A stretch of DNA of 64,000 bases, from contig NZ_MODU01000004.1 in the NCBI RefSeq assembly GCF_001885075.1, positions 1,736,001-1,800,000 of the forward strand, written 5' to 3'. Below are positions 1 to 9,103 of the stretch, one piece after another (positions within the stretch are counted from its first letter, which is position 1; every line of letters starts with the position of its first letter). This DNA comes from Alteromonas sp. V450. Lineage in GTDB: Bacteria; Pseudomonadota; Gammaproteobacteria; Enterobacterales; Alteromonadaceae. Position numbers and translations under genes: made by a program. The notes under the pieces are model-generated. The model searched no databases and had not been told where the DNA came from. It saw only the letters and a program-made list of their open reading frames with translations.

Positions 1-1238
1 TCACCATCTAGCCTCTCTTCGTTAAAAAGCTTAGCTAAAAGTGTTTTTGCCTCGTCAATCCCGCCATCGCTCATTTTAAGGATTAGATGATGCTCGTACT
101 TGTCGCGGAAGGTTCTTATGCTCGAGGGTATTTGGTCGGAAAAGCACTTACTACCGAACTGCATCACTCTATCGCTTAGGTAAGGAGGAAGCAGAGGCAG
201 TTTGCTAAGTACAGCATCTACTCGCCCTTTAAGTGCAAACATTTTAGGTAGTGAATCCGTACCTAAACGCTCAATACTTAATATCGTATCCTTTCCGTAG
301 ACATCAGCAATATCAAACACCTCTCTGTGCAGGTATTCGCCAACTTCAGGGACATGTTCAAACGTTGACAATGCGTCTCTGCGGATACGGGTAAGCACAT
401 CTGCATCATTCGTACCTATATAAAACGTTTGTTCTTTCTTAGGTACTTCATATGTATCTAAGCGTACCGCAAACACGGCAATTTTACCGGCACAACCACT
501 GGCTTCATAAAGCCTTGATGGATCGGCATTGAAGCGGCTCGGCGTATCAGCATCTACATCGCGAACTATCTGTTCATAGTCAGTAGCTGACGCTTTCTTA
601 CTGGTTTCAGGTAAAGATTTTGAAAAGTTGCCAGAAGAAAGGTTTCCGATAATTTCCTCTGGCGTGTCGCCTAGGTCTATCCCTAGATGATTAACAAGCT
701 GTAGCTCTCCTTTTTCATCCACCTGAGCGAAGAGCGATAGTTCAGTATAGGCAGGCCCCCTTTTGACAAGTGCCCCACCCGAGTTATTTGCAACACCACC
801 AACAATAGACGCACCCAGACACGACGACCCAATTACAGAATGAGGCGCACGCCCGAGTGGCTTTAGCACCTTTTCAAGTTTGAACAGTGTTGCTCCGGGA
901 AAACTCAGTACTTGCGCTGCGTCGTTAACCAGAACAATATCGTCCATTGCTAGCGTATTAATTACCACCACAGGTCTATCGTAGTCGCTACCGCTTGGCG
1001 TAGAACCTTCAGTCAAACCAGTTTTTGCAGCCTGCATGATGATAATACAGTTGTATTCCACACAGACCTTAAGTGCTTCCCAATATTGCAAGAGCGTGGT
1101 TGGAAACAGCACTGCCAGGGCCTCACCTTCGCCCGACCGCCACCCTTTTCGGTAGTGCTCTGTTTGACGTCTACCAACGGCAAGGTTACTTTCCCCGACT
1201 ACGCGTTTAAAAGCGTTAATAATTGGGGCTGTTTGCAT
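1..1238 (-). CDS. dld: Quinone-dependent D-lactate dehydrogenase, clipped at the window edge
   Basis: This is a peripheral membrane flavoprotein that oxidises D-lactate to pyruvate and passes electrons to quinone. The reading frame is open from the ATG at 1238 to the window start, so 412 residues are visible of about 570 in the E. coli enzyme; the C-terminal part lies outside. The FAD-binding PCMH region is seen as TGLTEGSTPSG, IGSSCLGASIVGGVANNSGG and KRGPAYTELSLFA, followed by the Dld-specific CAGKIAVFAVRLDTYE and YIGTND segments. An AGGAG lies 7-8 bases before the ATG. The gene runs toward the window edge with no visible partner and is separated from clpB by a clpB-side terminator. Identity is by remembered similarity to E. 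coli Dld and is strong over the whole visible length. Confidence 0.9.
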   Translation of the reverse strand, partial: MQTAPIINAFKRVVGESNLAVGRRQTEHYRKGWRSGEGEALAVLFPTTLLQYWEALKVCVEYNCIIIMQAAKTGLTEGSTPSGSDYDRPVVVINTLAMDDIVLVNDAAQVLSFPGATLFKLEKVLKPLGRAPHSVIGSSCLGASIVGGVANNSGGALVKRGPAYTELSLFAQVDEKGELQLVNHLGIDLGDTPEEIIGNLSSGNFSKSLPETSKKASATDYEQIVRDVDADTPSRFNADPSRLYEASGCAGKIAVFAVRLDTYEVPKKEQTFYIGTNDADVLTRIRRDALSTFEHVPEVGEYLHREVFDIADVYGKDTILSIERLGTDSLPKMFALKGRVDAVLSKLPLLPPYLSDRVMQFGSKCFSDQIPSSIRTFRDKYEHHLILKMSDGGIDEAKTLLAKLFNEERLDG

Positions 1239-1311
1239 GCACTACTCCTGTCACTGACGCTAAAAATTTCTTTTGCAAGTAAACTAAAGGAAAAGTCGAT
1301 GATAAAGCAAC

Positions 1312-1335
1312 AAAAAAGGCACTGTTGCCAGTGCC
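1312..1335 (-). terminator. Rho-independent terminator of clpB
   Basis: A perfect 7-bp stem (GGCACTG / CAGTGCC) with a 4-base loop is followed on the minus strand by six T residues. It lies about 30 bases after the clpB stop codon. Confidence 0.85.
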
Positions 1336-1363
1336 CTTTATATTGATAACGTTCTCTTTGCGA

Positions 1364-3940
1364 TTAACTACTTACCACGAACAAGCCACTATCATCAGCA
1401 TCAATTCTGATGGTGGATTCAGGTATCAGTTCGCCAGCAAGCAATTGGTGCGCGAGTGGATTTTCCACCTGCACTTGTATTGCTCGCTTAAGTGGACGGG
1501 CGCCAAAAACTGGGTCGAAACCCGCGTCCGCCAATTTATCCATTGCAGCGGCAGACAGAGTAAGTTTATATCCTTTTTCAGCAAGCCTTGCACGAAGCGA
1601 GGCAAGCTGAATTTTGGCAATCGATTTGATTTGCTCTTTCCCTAACGGATGGAATACCACAATATCATCTACGCGGTTGATGAATTCAGGTCTGAAATGC
1701 TGCCCGACTACGTTCATTACAGACGCTTTCATATCGTCATACTTACTTTCGTTGTGCTTATCCTGAATGATGTCTGAGCCTAAGTTCGACGTCATGATCA
1801 CAACCGTATTTTTAAAATCTACCGTGCGCCCTTGACCATCAGTCAAACGACCGTCATCCAACACCTGAAGCAAAATGTTGAATACGTCTGGATGAGCCTT
1901 CTCAACTTCGTCTAGCAAAATTACGGAATAAGGCTTGCGGCGAACTGCCTCTGTTAGGTAGCCGCCTTCCTCATAGCCAACGTAACCAGGAGGCGCGCCC
2001 ACTAAGCGCGCTACCGAATGTTTCTCCATAAACTCAGACATATCAATACGCACCATGGCATCTTCAGTATCGAACATAAAGCCTGCCAGCGCTTTACACA
2101 GCTCTGTTTTACCTACGCCCGTCGGCCCTAAGAACAAGAATGAGCCAATAGGTCGGTTTGGATCGGCAAGCCCAGCACGTGAACGGCGAATGGCATTTGA
2201 TACAGCCTGAACCGCCTCTTCTTGACCCACAACTCGTTTGTGAAGAACATCCTCCATGCGTAAAAGCTTCTCTCGCTCGCCCTCAAGCATTCGCGCTACA
2301 GGAATACCCGTCCATCGAGAGAGCACATCCGCAATTTCAATGTCTGTAACTTTGTTTTTCAGTAACGTTGTCTCGCGGGTTTCGTTTTCAGCCGCCTGCT
2401 CCAACTTTGCTTCAAGTTCAGGAATACGGCCGTACTGAAGTTCCGACATACGGTTTAAATCAGATGCTCGCCGGGCAATTTCCAAATCAAGTTTAGCCTG
2501 TTCAAGCTCTCCTTTAATGGTTTGTGTTCCCTGCATGGCGTCTTTTTCATCCAACCATACTTTTTCTAGCTCTGAATACTTGGTTTCTGCTTGCTCGCGC
2601 TCTAGCTCGATCATCTCAAGGCGCTTATGGCTAGCATCGTCAGTTTCTTTAGCAAGCGCCTGCTCTTCCAACTTAAGCTGGATGATACGGCGCTCCAAAC
2701 GGTCCATGTCTTCGGGCTTAGAGTCTATTTGCAAACGAATACTAGACGCTGCCTCATCAATAAGGTCAATGGCTTTATCCGGCAACTGACGATCACTAAT
2801 ATAACGATGTGACAAGCTAGCCGCAGCGACAATAGCGGGGTCGGTAATGTCTACCGAATGGTGAAGCTCATAGCGCTCTTTTAAGCCTCGAAGAATGGCT
2901 ATGGTATCTTCCACGCTAGGCTCTTCAACCAGAACTTTTTGGAAACGACGCTCAAGCGCTGCATCTTTTTCGATGTATTGGCGATATTCGTCTAATGTGG
3001 TTGCTCCAACGCAATGCAGTTCGCCACGGGCTAATGCAGGTTTTAGCATGTTCCCAGCATCCATAGCACCATCACCTTTGCCGGCACCTACCATGGTGTG
3101 TAGTTCGTCAACGAATAAGATGACGCGCCCTTCTTCTTTTGCCAATTCGTTTAGTACTGCTTTTAAACGTTCTTCAAATTCACCACGGTATTTGGCACCC
3201 GCCACTAATGCTCCCATATCTAGGGCAAGAACGCGCTTATTTTTTAAGCCTTCAGGTACTTCGCCATTAATGATGCGCTGTGCTAAACCTTCCACGATGG
3301 CGGTTTTACCCACCCCGGGCTCGCCAATAAGTACAGGGTTGTTTTTGGTTCTGCGCTGTAGCACTTGAACGGTGCGACGAATTTCGTCATCTCGTCCTAT
3401 CACAGGGTCAAGCTTGCCTTGTTCTGCTCGTTCAGTAAGATCAGTGGTGTATTTCTCAAGGGCTTGACGAACATCTTCCGCATTTGGATCCGTCACTTTT
3501 TGCCCGCCGCGCATGTCGTCAATGGCCGCCTCAATTACGTCTTTAGAAACATTCAAGCTTTTTAATATCTCACCTAACCGCCCTTTGTCTTGCAACGCAG
3601 CTAATACGAATATTTCAGACGTGATGTACTCATCTTTACGTTGCTGTGCAATTTTGTCGCACAAATTGAGTAGTATTCCGCTATCTTTGCTTAGCTGGAC
3701 GTCTCCACCAATACCCTCTATACGCGGTAACTTTTCGATAGCTTGGCTTAGGGCTGAACGTAATGCATTTACATTGATGTTTGCTTGGTCGAATAGAGGG
3801 CGAACTGAACCGCCTTGCTGATTAAGCATTGCAGTCATTAAATGGACAGGTTCAATATACTGATGGTCTCGCCCCAATGCGAGTGATTGAGCATCGGATA
3901 TGGCAAGCTGAAATTTACTGGTAAATCTATCTAGTCTCAT
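1364..3940 (-). CDS. clpB: ATP-dependent protein disaggregase ClpB
   Basis: ClpB is a cytoplasmic hexameric AAA+ disaggregase that works with DnaK to rescue aggregated proteins after heat stress. The 858-residue length is typical. In order it shows the Clp N domain (about 1-145), a first AAA+ module with GEPGVGKT and [10 protein letters not shown], the long coiled-coil middle domain (about 400-530, rich in E, K, R and L) and a second AAA+ module with GPTGVGKT and the pore loop GYVGYEEGG. It is the last gene before a strong terminator. A sigma-32-like promoter lies just upstream, so heat-shock control is expected. Spacing from pgeF (166 bases) and that promoter indicate it is transcribed on its own. 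Confidence 0.98.
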   Translation of the reverse strand: MRLDRFTSKFQLAISDAQSLALGRDHQYIEPVHLMTAMLNQQGGSVRPLFDQANINVNALRSALSQAIEKLPRIEGIGGDVQLSKDSGILLNLCDKIAQQRKDEYITSEIFVLAALQDKGRLGEILKSLNVSKDVIEAAIDDMRGGQKVTDPNAEDVRQALEKYTTDLTERAEQGKLDPVIGRDDEIRRTVQVLQRRTKNNPVLIGEPGVGKTAIVEGLAQRIINGEVPEGLKNKRVLALDMGALVAGAKYRGEFEERLKAVLNELAKEEGRVILFVDELHTMVGAGKGDGAMDAGNMLKPALARGELHCVGATTLDEYRQYIEKDAALERRFQKVLVEEPSVEDTIAILRGLKERYELHHSVDITDPAIVAAASLSHRYISDRQLPDKAIDLIDEAASSIRLQIDSKPEDMDRLERRIIQLKLEEQALAKETDDASHKRLEMIELEREQAETKYSELEKVWLDEKDAMQGTQTIKGELEQAKLDLEIARRASDLNRMSELQYGRIPELEAKLEQAAENETRETTLLKNKVTDIEIADVLSRWTGIPVARMLEGEREKLLRMEDVLHKRVVGQEEAVQAVSNAIRRSRAGLADPNRPIGSFLFLGPTGVGKTELCKALAGFMFDTEDAMVRIDMSEFMEKHSVARLVGAPPGYVGYEEGGYLTEAVRRKPYSVILLDEVEKAHPDVFNILLQVLDDGRLTDGQGRTVDFKNTVVIMTSNLGSDIIQDKHNESKYDDMKASVMNVVGQHFRPEFINRVDDIVVFHPLGKEQIKSIAKIQLASLRARLAEKGYKLTLSAAAMDKLADAGFDPVFGARPLKRAIQVQVENPLAHQLLAGELIPESTIRIDADDSGLFVVSS

Positions 3941-3980
3941 ATTCTCAACCTATTAAGAAAGCATTTTGTGTATGCATTAG

Positions 3981-4009
3981 TTATGGGAGCGAGTAATTAT
4001 CGATTCAAG
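3981..4009 (-). promoter_or_regulatory. Sigma-32 (RpoH) type promoter of clpB
   Basis: On the minus strand CTTGAA (4009-4004) is followed after 15-16 bases by CCCATAA. This is close to the known RpoH consensus CTTGAAA / CCCCAT-T with a 13-17 base spacer. The predicted start of transcription lies about 35 bases before the clpB ATG. Assignment is by motif and by the known heat-shock control of clpB. Confidence 0.8.
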
Positions 4010-4106
4010 TATGAACATGAAAAGTTAGACAAAAAGATAAGCTAACAGACACAAAGTTTGATCTGAAACAATAGTGCTCAAACGCGCGTGACGCAAATAA
4101 CGGTTT

Positions 4107-4844
4107 TTATCCGTTGGTTGTTAACCCAATAACACTGACAATTCGGCCGGTGCTTCTTTTACGCTTGTGTGTTGCAAAGCGATGGGAATAGAACATTTCC
4201 TTTTGCGTGTAGGTGCACAAACCGCTTTGGTATATAGATTCAACCCCGTTTTGACGCAGTTGAGTCTCGGAGATTAGGGGCAAATCTAAAAGATATTTAC
4301 CTGGCGCCGTGCTTTTTTTGATTGCATTGGGATATTGCGCAAATTGTTGCGCTAACGTCTCATCGACTTCGTAACAATCGACACTTATTGCTGGGCCAAT
4401 CCACGCCATTAACTCTGACGTAGTGAGCTTTAAGGTATTAATAGTATTTGCAATAACGTTGGTATGTAACCCCTTCCAACCCGCATGTATTGCGGCGACC
4501 GCATCCCCCCTTTTGCTACACACCAAAATGGGTACGCAGTCTGCCGTCATAACAGCGCAAAAAAAATTAGGACTTGTAGAAATCGCGGCATCAGCGGTGG
4601 TATCGATACTAGGGAGCGACAACACCTTGTTGCTGTGCACTTGCTCTAACCATGTAATTTTTTCGTGATGAGGCAAAACGCTTCGATTGGCCCGAACAAG
4701 CAACAAGTCATCGCCGACATGCGCGCCCACATTTAAACCTTCAAAGTCACCTGAACTCACACCTCCTTTGCGCGTACTTGAATATGCAACGACATTAGCT
4801 GGACAATCCCATTGTGGTGTTACGAATTCAGGTGTTTTATTCAT
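4107..4844 (-). CDS. pgeF: Purine nucleoside phosphorylase / laccase-domain protein (YfiH family)
   Basis: The 245-residue protein belongs to the YfiH/DUF152 family (PgeF in E. coli), whose members act on purine nucleosides and have been linked to correct peptidoglycan composition. The family's metal-ligand segments are seen as MTADCVPIL, AAIHAGWKGL and the C-terminal LCTYTQKEMFYSHR. The Cys of TADC and the His of HAGW are kept. The start ATG lies 3 bases after the rluD stop codon, so the two genes form one operon, the same order as in enterobacteria (rluD-pgeF-clpB). No signal peptide is seen. Confidence 0.93.
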   Translation of the reverse strand: MNKTPEFVTPQWDCPANVVAYSSTRKGGVSSGDFEGLNVGAHVGDDLLLVRANRSVLPHHEKITWLEQVHSNKVLSLPSIDTTADAAISTSPNFFCAVMTADCVPILVCSKRGDAVAAIHAGWKGLHTNVIANTINTLKLTTSELMAWIGPAISVDCYEVDETLAQQFAQYPNAIKKSTAPGKYLLDLPLISETQLRQNGVESIYQSGLCTYTQKEMFYSHRFATHKRKRSTGRIVSVIGLTTNG

Positions 4845-4847
4845 AAA

Positions 4848-5831
4848 TTAAAGCATATCCTCGGGGTTTTCTTTGGTGTCTTGTTTGACTGCTTTTAGTA
4901 AATCTTGCATATCTTGAGGTAAAGGCGCTTTCCAAGTCATCCATTCTTCGGTTTCTGGATGGAATAATGAAAGCTGCGCTGCATGCAACGCCTGTCGCTG
5001 AAAACCTCGTAACGTTGCAATAAATGCGTCTGATGCACCTTTAGGTAATCTCGGACGTCCACCGTACACCTGATCGCCCAATAGCGGATGCTTAATATGT
5101 GCCATATGTACGCGTATTTGGTGTGTACGACCGGTCTCAAGTTTAAGGCGCAAATGCGTGTAAGCTCTAAATTTTTCTATAACGCGAAAATGGGTAACAG
5201 CAGGTTTGCCTGATTCTCGTACCGCCATGTGTGTGCGCTTGGTCGCATGCCTTCCAATAGGTGCATCGACAACCCCACCAGCAACCATAGTTCCCAATGC
5301 TACCGCCTCATATTCGCGACTCATTTCTCTGCGTTGTAATTGATCCACCAGATGGGTTTGTGCAGGGATCGTTTTTGCTACGACCATTAAGCCAGTAGTG
5401 TCTTTATCAAGTCGATGGACGATGCCCGCACGAGGTACCTTGTCGATATCTGGTACATGATTTAATAATGCATTCAATACCGTTCCGCTTGGATTACCCG
5501 CACCAGGGTGAACAACCAAGTCGGCTGGTTTATTAATAACAAGGATGTGGTCGTCTTCATACACAATGTCCAGCGCGATATCCTGAGCTTGACTGGAAAC
5601 TTGTATATCCATCTCTGCGTTTACAGTAACAAGTTCGTCCATTTGCATTTTATGACGAGGTATCGTTATTACCTCACCATTGACTGATACATTTCCATCT
5701 TGGATCCAAGTTTTTAGCTTTGAACGCGAATATTCAGGGAACAAATCAGCTAAAACTTGATCTAAGCGTAGACCAAAGTGCGAGGCTTCTGTTGAAGCTT
5801 CTAATTGAATTGTGTTCGGCGACTGTGACAT
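4848..5831 (-). CDS. rluD: 23S rRNA pseudouridine(1911/1915/1917) synthase RluD
   Basis: RluD makes three pseudouridines in helix 69 of 23S rRNA, needed for normal ribosome assembly. The 327 residues comprise an S4 RNA-binding domain (about 18-80) and a RluA-type catalytic domain with the signature GIVHRLDKDTTGLMVVAKT, whose Asp is the family nucleophile, and the later TGRTHQIRVHMA motif. It is read divergently from bamD and translationally close to pgeF. The 188-base divergent gap holds an extended -10 element for this gene. Confidence 0.97.
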   Translation of the reverse strand: MSQSPNTIQLEASTEASHFGLRLDQVLADLFPEYSRSKLKTWIQDGNVSVNGEVITIPRHKMQMDELVTVNAEMDIQVSSQAQDIALDIVYEDDHILVINKPADLVVHPGAGNPSGTVLNALLNHVPDIDKVPRAGIVHRLDKDTTGLMVVAKTIPAQTHLVDQLQRREMSREYEAVALGTMVAGGVVDAPIGRHATKRTHMAVRESGKPAVTHFRVIEKFRAYTHLRLKLETGRTHQIRVHMAHIKHPLLGDQVYGGRPRLPKGASDAFIATLRGFQRQALHAAQLSLFHPETEEWMTWKAPLPQDMQDLLKAVKQDTKENPEDML

Positions 5832-5860
5832 AACACCATTGTTAGTTTCTAAAAAAAGGT

Positions 5861-5890
5861 ATTATAACAAGGTTTCACGCGGTACACTGC
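5861..5890 (-). promoter_or_regulatory. Extended -10 promoter for rluD-pgeF
   Basis: The minus strand reads TGTTATAAT, a TGn extension joined to a perfect TATAAT box, at 5869-5861. The upstream -35 region is poor, as is common for extended -10 promoters. The predicted leader is about 25 bases. Confidence 0.5.
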
Positions 5891-6019
5891 TTTGTTTACG
5901 CTTTTGTATGGTTTTTCTCACTGTTAGTGCGTTAGAATGCAGTCACAAAGTGTTGTTGTTTATTACGTGAGCTTTAACAGCGAAGTATTAACACTGTTTA
6001 GCAGGAAACAAGAATTATT

Positions 6020-6784
6020 ATGAAATCATTTCGTTTACTAGCCCCCGTTTTACTCGGTGCTGTAGTGTCTGTTGCGGGCTGTAGTTCTTCAAATAACGAA
6101 GAAAAAGCCGTACTTGCAAACATGGGTGCGCAACAACTATACGACAGAGCCAAAGAAAGTATGGAAGTAGGTAACTTCAGTGCAGCGGCTCAAACATTGA
6201 GTGCGTTAGACTCAAGATATCCGTTTGGCCCTCTTTCTCACCAAGTTCAGCTTGACCTTATTTACAGCTATTACAAATCGGGAAAAATTGAAGAGACACT
6301 GGCTACCATTGATAGGTTTGTAAGGCTTAACCCCAACCATTCCGACGTTGATTACGCGTATTATATGCGCGGATTAACAAACATGGAGTCAGACAGTAAC
6401 CTCTTTCAAGAACTACTAAATATCGACCGTACCGATCGTGACCCTTCAAAATCTCGCGAAGCATTTGAGGATTTCAGAAGACTTATTCAACAATATCCCG
6501 ATAGCAAATATGCAGCAGATGCTAAGCAGCGAATGGTGCATATCAAGGACAGACTAGCGCGATACGAAATCGCTATTGCGCGCTTCTACATGCGAAGAGA
6601 AGCATATGTTGCCGCAGCAAACCGAGGACGCTATGTTATAGAGCATTTCCCTGACAGCACTCAAGTACAGCAGGCTTTGGAAATAATGGTCTCAAGTTAC
6701 GAGCAGTTGGGTCTCGATGAACTTAAAGACAACGCGATGAAAACGCTTAAACTTAATTATCCAGAGAGCGAATTTATCAGCTAG
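6020..6784 (+). CDS. bamD: Outer membrane assembly lipoprotein BamD
   Basis: BamD is an essential outer-membrane lipoprotein of the BAM complex, which folds beta-barrel proteins into the outer membrane. The 254-residue protein starts with a lipoprotein signal ending in the lipobox VAGC, so Cys21 should be acylated. The remainder is a series of TPR-type helical repeats typical of the family (LYDRAKESMEVGNFSAAAQ, SRYPFGPLSHQVQLDLIYSY and FRRLIQQYPDSKYA). It is divergent from rluD and followed by a strong hairpin terminator. Confidence 0.97.
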   Translation: MKSFRLLAPVLLGAVVSVAGCSSSNNEEKAVLANMGAQQLYDRAKESMEVGNFSAAAQTLSALDSRYPFGPLSHQVQLDLIYSYYKSGKIEETLATIDRFVRLNPNHSDVDYAYYMRGLTNMESDSNLFQELLNIDRTDRDPSKSREAFEDFRRLIQQYPDSKYAADAKQRMVHIKDRLARYEIAIARFYMRREAYVAAANRGRYVIEHFPDSTQVQQALEIMVSSYEQLGLDELKDNAMKTLKLNYPESEFIS

Positions 6785-6810
6785 TGTTTTCCGTACTTAT
6801 ATAAGCTAAA

Positions 6811-6836
6811 AACGCACGTTTACGTGCGTTTGTTGT
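6811..6836. terminator. Bidirectional terminator between bamD and the ChrR-like gene
   Basis: A 9-bp perfect stem (AACGCACGT / ACGTGCGTT) with a 2-base loop has T-rich sequence on its right and A-rich sequence on its left. It can therefore serve bamD (+) and the anti-sigma gene that ends at 6838 (-). Confidence 0.8.
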
Positions 6837-6837
6837 T

Positions 6838-7542
6838 TTATCTGAAAAACAAGTGGCTAAACGGATTTAAGAGCCTTGCGAAACCTGATGTGAAATGAAG
6901 AGGTTGGTCAACAATACTGAATACAAGACACCCTTCGCTCGCGTCTGACTTTGGAGAATGCGTCTTGTCTCCATCCATATAGATAAAGTCACCCGTGTCA
7001 TATTTCTCTAAGCCATCACTAAATTCACCATCTATAACAAGCGTGTATTCAGTGCCTCTGTGAGTGTGTTCCGGAACACTCCCTCCTCGGCCCATATAAA
7101 TAAAATTAGCGACACCTTGATTTCCAAGTTCAACTGGCGCTTGCCAAAGCTTTCCAACTAGGCCAGTCCAGTTACCTGTTTTGTCTACATAACGACGAAG
7201 TGTTCTCGGAAGATTGAATGTGCGGCCGTCGAGCTCAATTGTACTCTTAACGCCGCTTGCGCGTTTAAGGTGAGGTAATTCACTTTCAGCCTCATCCAAA
7301 GGACGAGCAGAAGGCTGCTGAGTAATGCTAGAAAGCATGTCGTAAAACTCGCCCGATGCAAACGACGCATCGTCTACACCATCTAATATTGTTTCCGCCA
7401 GCACTTCAGTTTGTCTTTCAACAAATGAACGACATTGTTCGCACATGTCACAATGCGCAGAAACCATCAAAGAAACTGACGAATTCAACGAGCCTTCTAC
7501 ATAACTCTCTAGTAAATCAGTGCTGGGGTGGAACCTAATCAT
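6838..7542 (-). CDS. chrR: ChrR-type zinc-binding anti-sigma factor with C-terminal cupin domain
   Basis: The 234-residue protein resembles ChrR of Rhodobacter sphaeroides, which holds its ECF sigma factor inactive until singlet oxygen or organic peroxide is sensed. The N-terminal zinc anti-sigma domain carries His5, His30, Cys34 and Cys37 (SAHCDMCEQC), matching the ligand pattern known for ChrR. The C-terminal cupin (about 95-215) shows PEHTHRGTEYTLVIDGEF, with metal-ligand-like His and Glu, and a later GDKTHSPKS. It overlaps the upstream sigma factor gene by 8 bases, which supports co-translation as a sigma/anti-sigma pair. The nature of the inducing signal here is an inference from the family. 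Confidence 0.88.
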   Translation of the reverse strand: MIRFHPSTDLLESYVEGSLNSSVSLMVSAHCDMCEQCRSFVERQTEVLAETILDGVDDASFASGEFYDMLSSITQQPSARPLDEAESELPHLKRASGVKSTIELDGRTFNLPRTLRRYVDKTGNWTGLVGKLWQAPVELGNQGVANFIYMGRGGSVPEHTHRGTEYTLVIDGEFSDGLEKYDTGDFIYMDGDKTHSPKSDASEGCLVFSIVDQPLHFTSGFARLLNPFSHLFFR

Positions 7543-8146
7543 TGTCGTTTAGCATAACCTTCAATCGTTGTAACGCCAGACGCGTTCTAGACTTTACAGT
7601 GCCTAGCGGAATAAGAAGTTCGTCAGCGACTTCCTGTTGAGACTTCCCGTCAATGTAAATCGCTTCAATCACCGCTTTTTGCTTTACTGGAAGCGACTCA
7701 AATAAATAACCAATTTGCTCTAACGTGACTTGTTCGTCAAGAGGAGCCTCGTTTACATCGGCGGTTTGTTCGCACAGAACCGGCCACAAATCGTCCGAGC
7801 AAACATCTTCTTTTCTGTTTTGCAATTTACGGAGCATATCAAAGCGGATGTTACGTGCAATAGTAAAAATCCACGTTGAAGGCGAGCCCTTTTCAGCATT
7901 GAACAAGTGCGCTTTCTGCCAAACGTTTGACATTGTATCTTGCACAAGTTCCATAGCTAGCGCCTCGTTACCCATCTGCTTCAGCGCATAGGAGCGAAGA
8001 CGAGGGGCAAAATAATTAAAGACATTAGCAAAAGACCGCTTGCATCGTTTATCAGCCACCGCTACTAAATAATCAGACATTTCGGTCGCACACTCTTTAG
8101 GCTTGATTGTGCTGTTACTTTGTTCCAAAGGAATTCCAACTAACAT
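7535..8146 (-). CDS. ECF RNA polymerase sigma factor, RpoE/ChrR-partner type (ECF11-like)
   Basis: This is a group 4 sigma factor of about 180-203 residues. Region 2 is seen in RSYALKQMGNEALAMELVQDTMSNVWQKA and the following FNAEKGSPSTWIFTIARNIRFDMLRK; region 4 is seen in LPVKQKAVIEAIYIDGKSQQEVADELLIPLGTVKSRTRLALQRL. The partner ChrR-like gene overlaps its 3' end, so it should be held inactive until stress releases it. An internal ATG at 8080 (protein starting MSDYLVAV) fits the family's usual N-terminus better than the outer start and may be the true one. No copy of the promoter motif seen at 8861-8952 was found with correct spacing in front of this gene, so autoregulation is not shown. Confidence 0.88.
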   Translation of the reverse strand: MLVGIPLEQSNSTIKPKECATEMSDYLVAVADKRCKRSFANVFNYFAPRLRSYALKQMGNEALAMELVQDTMSNVWQKAHLFNAEKGSPSTWIFTIARNIRFDMLRKLQNRKEDVCSDDLWPVLCEQTADVNEAPLDEQVTLEQIGYLFESLPVKQKAVIEAIYIDGKSQQEVADELLIPLGTVKSRTRLALQRLKVMLNDND

Positions 8147-8257
8147 AATATTCGTCCGCTTTTCCGTTTTGGTTAGATTATTGTACGGTTTTACGACTTA
8201 AAACGGTTGGGATTTTTCCCCAATTTCAATTACGATTTTTTAACGTTGTGGCGAAAA

Positions 8258-8833
8258 CTACACCACAAGCCCAGATAAATAATGCAGCAGAACAGTACAG
8301 TCTTTCTGTGAAAGAAAGTGTTGTTTCTGTGCTCCGTCAACGGGTAAAAGCTCAAGCCAGCGGTTTAAGACCCAGTTGGGACAATTAAACTTTGGTTCTT
8401 CGTACAAAGACGCTAGCTCATCGTAATTTCCAAATATCTCTTTAAGCCGCTCATCCATAGGCGCTAGTTGTTGAGGTTCAAGATTGCAATCCCATGGTTT
8501 TATCGCGTGACAAACACCGGTTCTCAATCCGTCTTGCTCAGTTTCAATATCACTGACCTCAACCAACTCTAACCCAGCAACCTTTATGCCAAGCAAACCA
8601 TCGTCCAACAAATCAAAATCCACCACGTGAGCATATGTTCCAATAGGATAGATATGTTCGTTAGTCTCTTTGTCGCCTCTGGCGTTCAGCATACACATGA
8701 CAAACCCTTTATTTTCGGCGCATGCCTCCTTGACCATACGCACATAGCGCGGCTCAAATATACGCAGCGCCATACGCCCCTCTGGCAATAAATGCGCTGA
8801 TAAAGGAAATAACGGACTTCGATTTTTGTTCAT
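8258..8833 (-). CDS. Stand-alone LON substrate-binding (PUA-like) domain protein
   Basis: The 191 residues match the LON N-terminal domain family: an opening SPLFPLSAHLLPEGRMALRIFEPRYVRMV, then CMLNARGD, IGTYAHVVDF and GLLGIKVAGLELVEV. There is no AAA+ or protease domain, so it is not a Lon protease. The biochemical role of such stand-alone domains is not well established. A GGAAGTGA ribosome site precedes the ATG. The gene has a promoter candidate that resembles ECF11 promoters about 20 bases before its start, which places it in the regulon of the neighbouring sigma factor by inference. Confidence 0.85.
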   Translation of the reverse strand: MNKNRSPLFPLSAHLLPEGRMALRIFEPRYVRMVKEACAENKGFVMCMLNARGDKETNEHIYPIGTYAHVVDFDLLDDGLLGIKVAGLELVEVSDIETEQDGLRTGVCHAIKPWDCNLEPQQLAPMDERLKEIFGNYDELASLYEEPKFNCPNWVLNRWLELLPVDGAQKQHFLSQKDCTVLLHYLSGLVV

Positions 8834-8860
8834 AAACTCACTTCCAATAACACAGCATTA

Positions 8861-8888
8861 TTTACGCAGGTGAGAATGTTTTGGATCG
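8861..8888 (-). promoter_or_regulatory. Putative ECF11-type promoter for the LON-domain gene
   Basis: The minus strand has CGATCC (8888-8883), a 16-base spacer and CGTAAA (8866-8861). Known ECF11 (RpoE/ChrR) promoters use a TGATCC-like -35 and a CGTA-like -10. The predicted transcript begins about 20 bases before the gene's ATG, which is a good geometry. Confidence 0.6.
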
Positions 8889-8924
8889 ACTAAGAAATAT
8901 TTTCACACTTCATAGCTAACAACA

Positions 8925-8952
8925 TGATCTTCATCAATGTTTTGACAGTAAT
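8925..8952 (+). promoter_or_regulatory. Putative ECF11-type promoter for the lipid-modification operon
   Basis: TGATCT (8925-8930), a 16-base spacer and AGTAAT (8947-8952) mirror the element at 8861-8888 on the other strand with identical spacing. The -10 has A in place of C. The leader to the first gene would be about 145 bases. Confidence 0.45.
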
Positions 8953-9103
8953 CTATAGTGTTGAATAGGTTTATTCAAAATGCGCAAAAAGTCGATCAAC
9001 CGACAGTGCCACAATTTAAACGGAAGTGATTTGTTCAAAACGCAAACCGTGCTTTTAACGCTCACTCCTTAACGGTTTGCTGTTACTAACTTTAGGAGGG
9101 AAA

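Noticed and set aside
2895..3368. 157-residue open frame on the plus strand inside clpB
   Set aside because: It lies wholly antisense to a well-conserved gene, has a low-complexity Ser/Ala/Pro-rich composition and shows no recognisable domain.
8190..8215. Third copy of the ECF-type promoter in front of the sigma factor gene
   Set aside because: A CGTAAA is present on the minus strand, but the nearest ATCC-like -35 is 14 bases away instead of 16 and is a poor match.
9077..9103. Upstream ATG for the NTF2-like gene
   Set aside because: The strong AGGAGG at 9094-9099 points to the ATG at 9104; the upstream ATG has no ribosome site and would add residues unlike the family.
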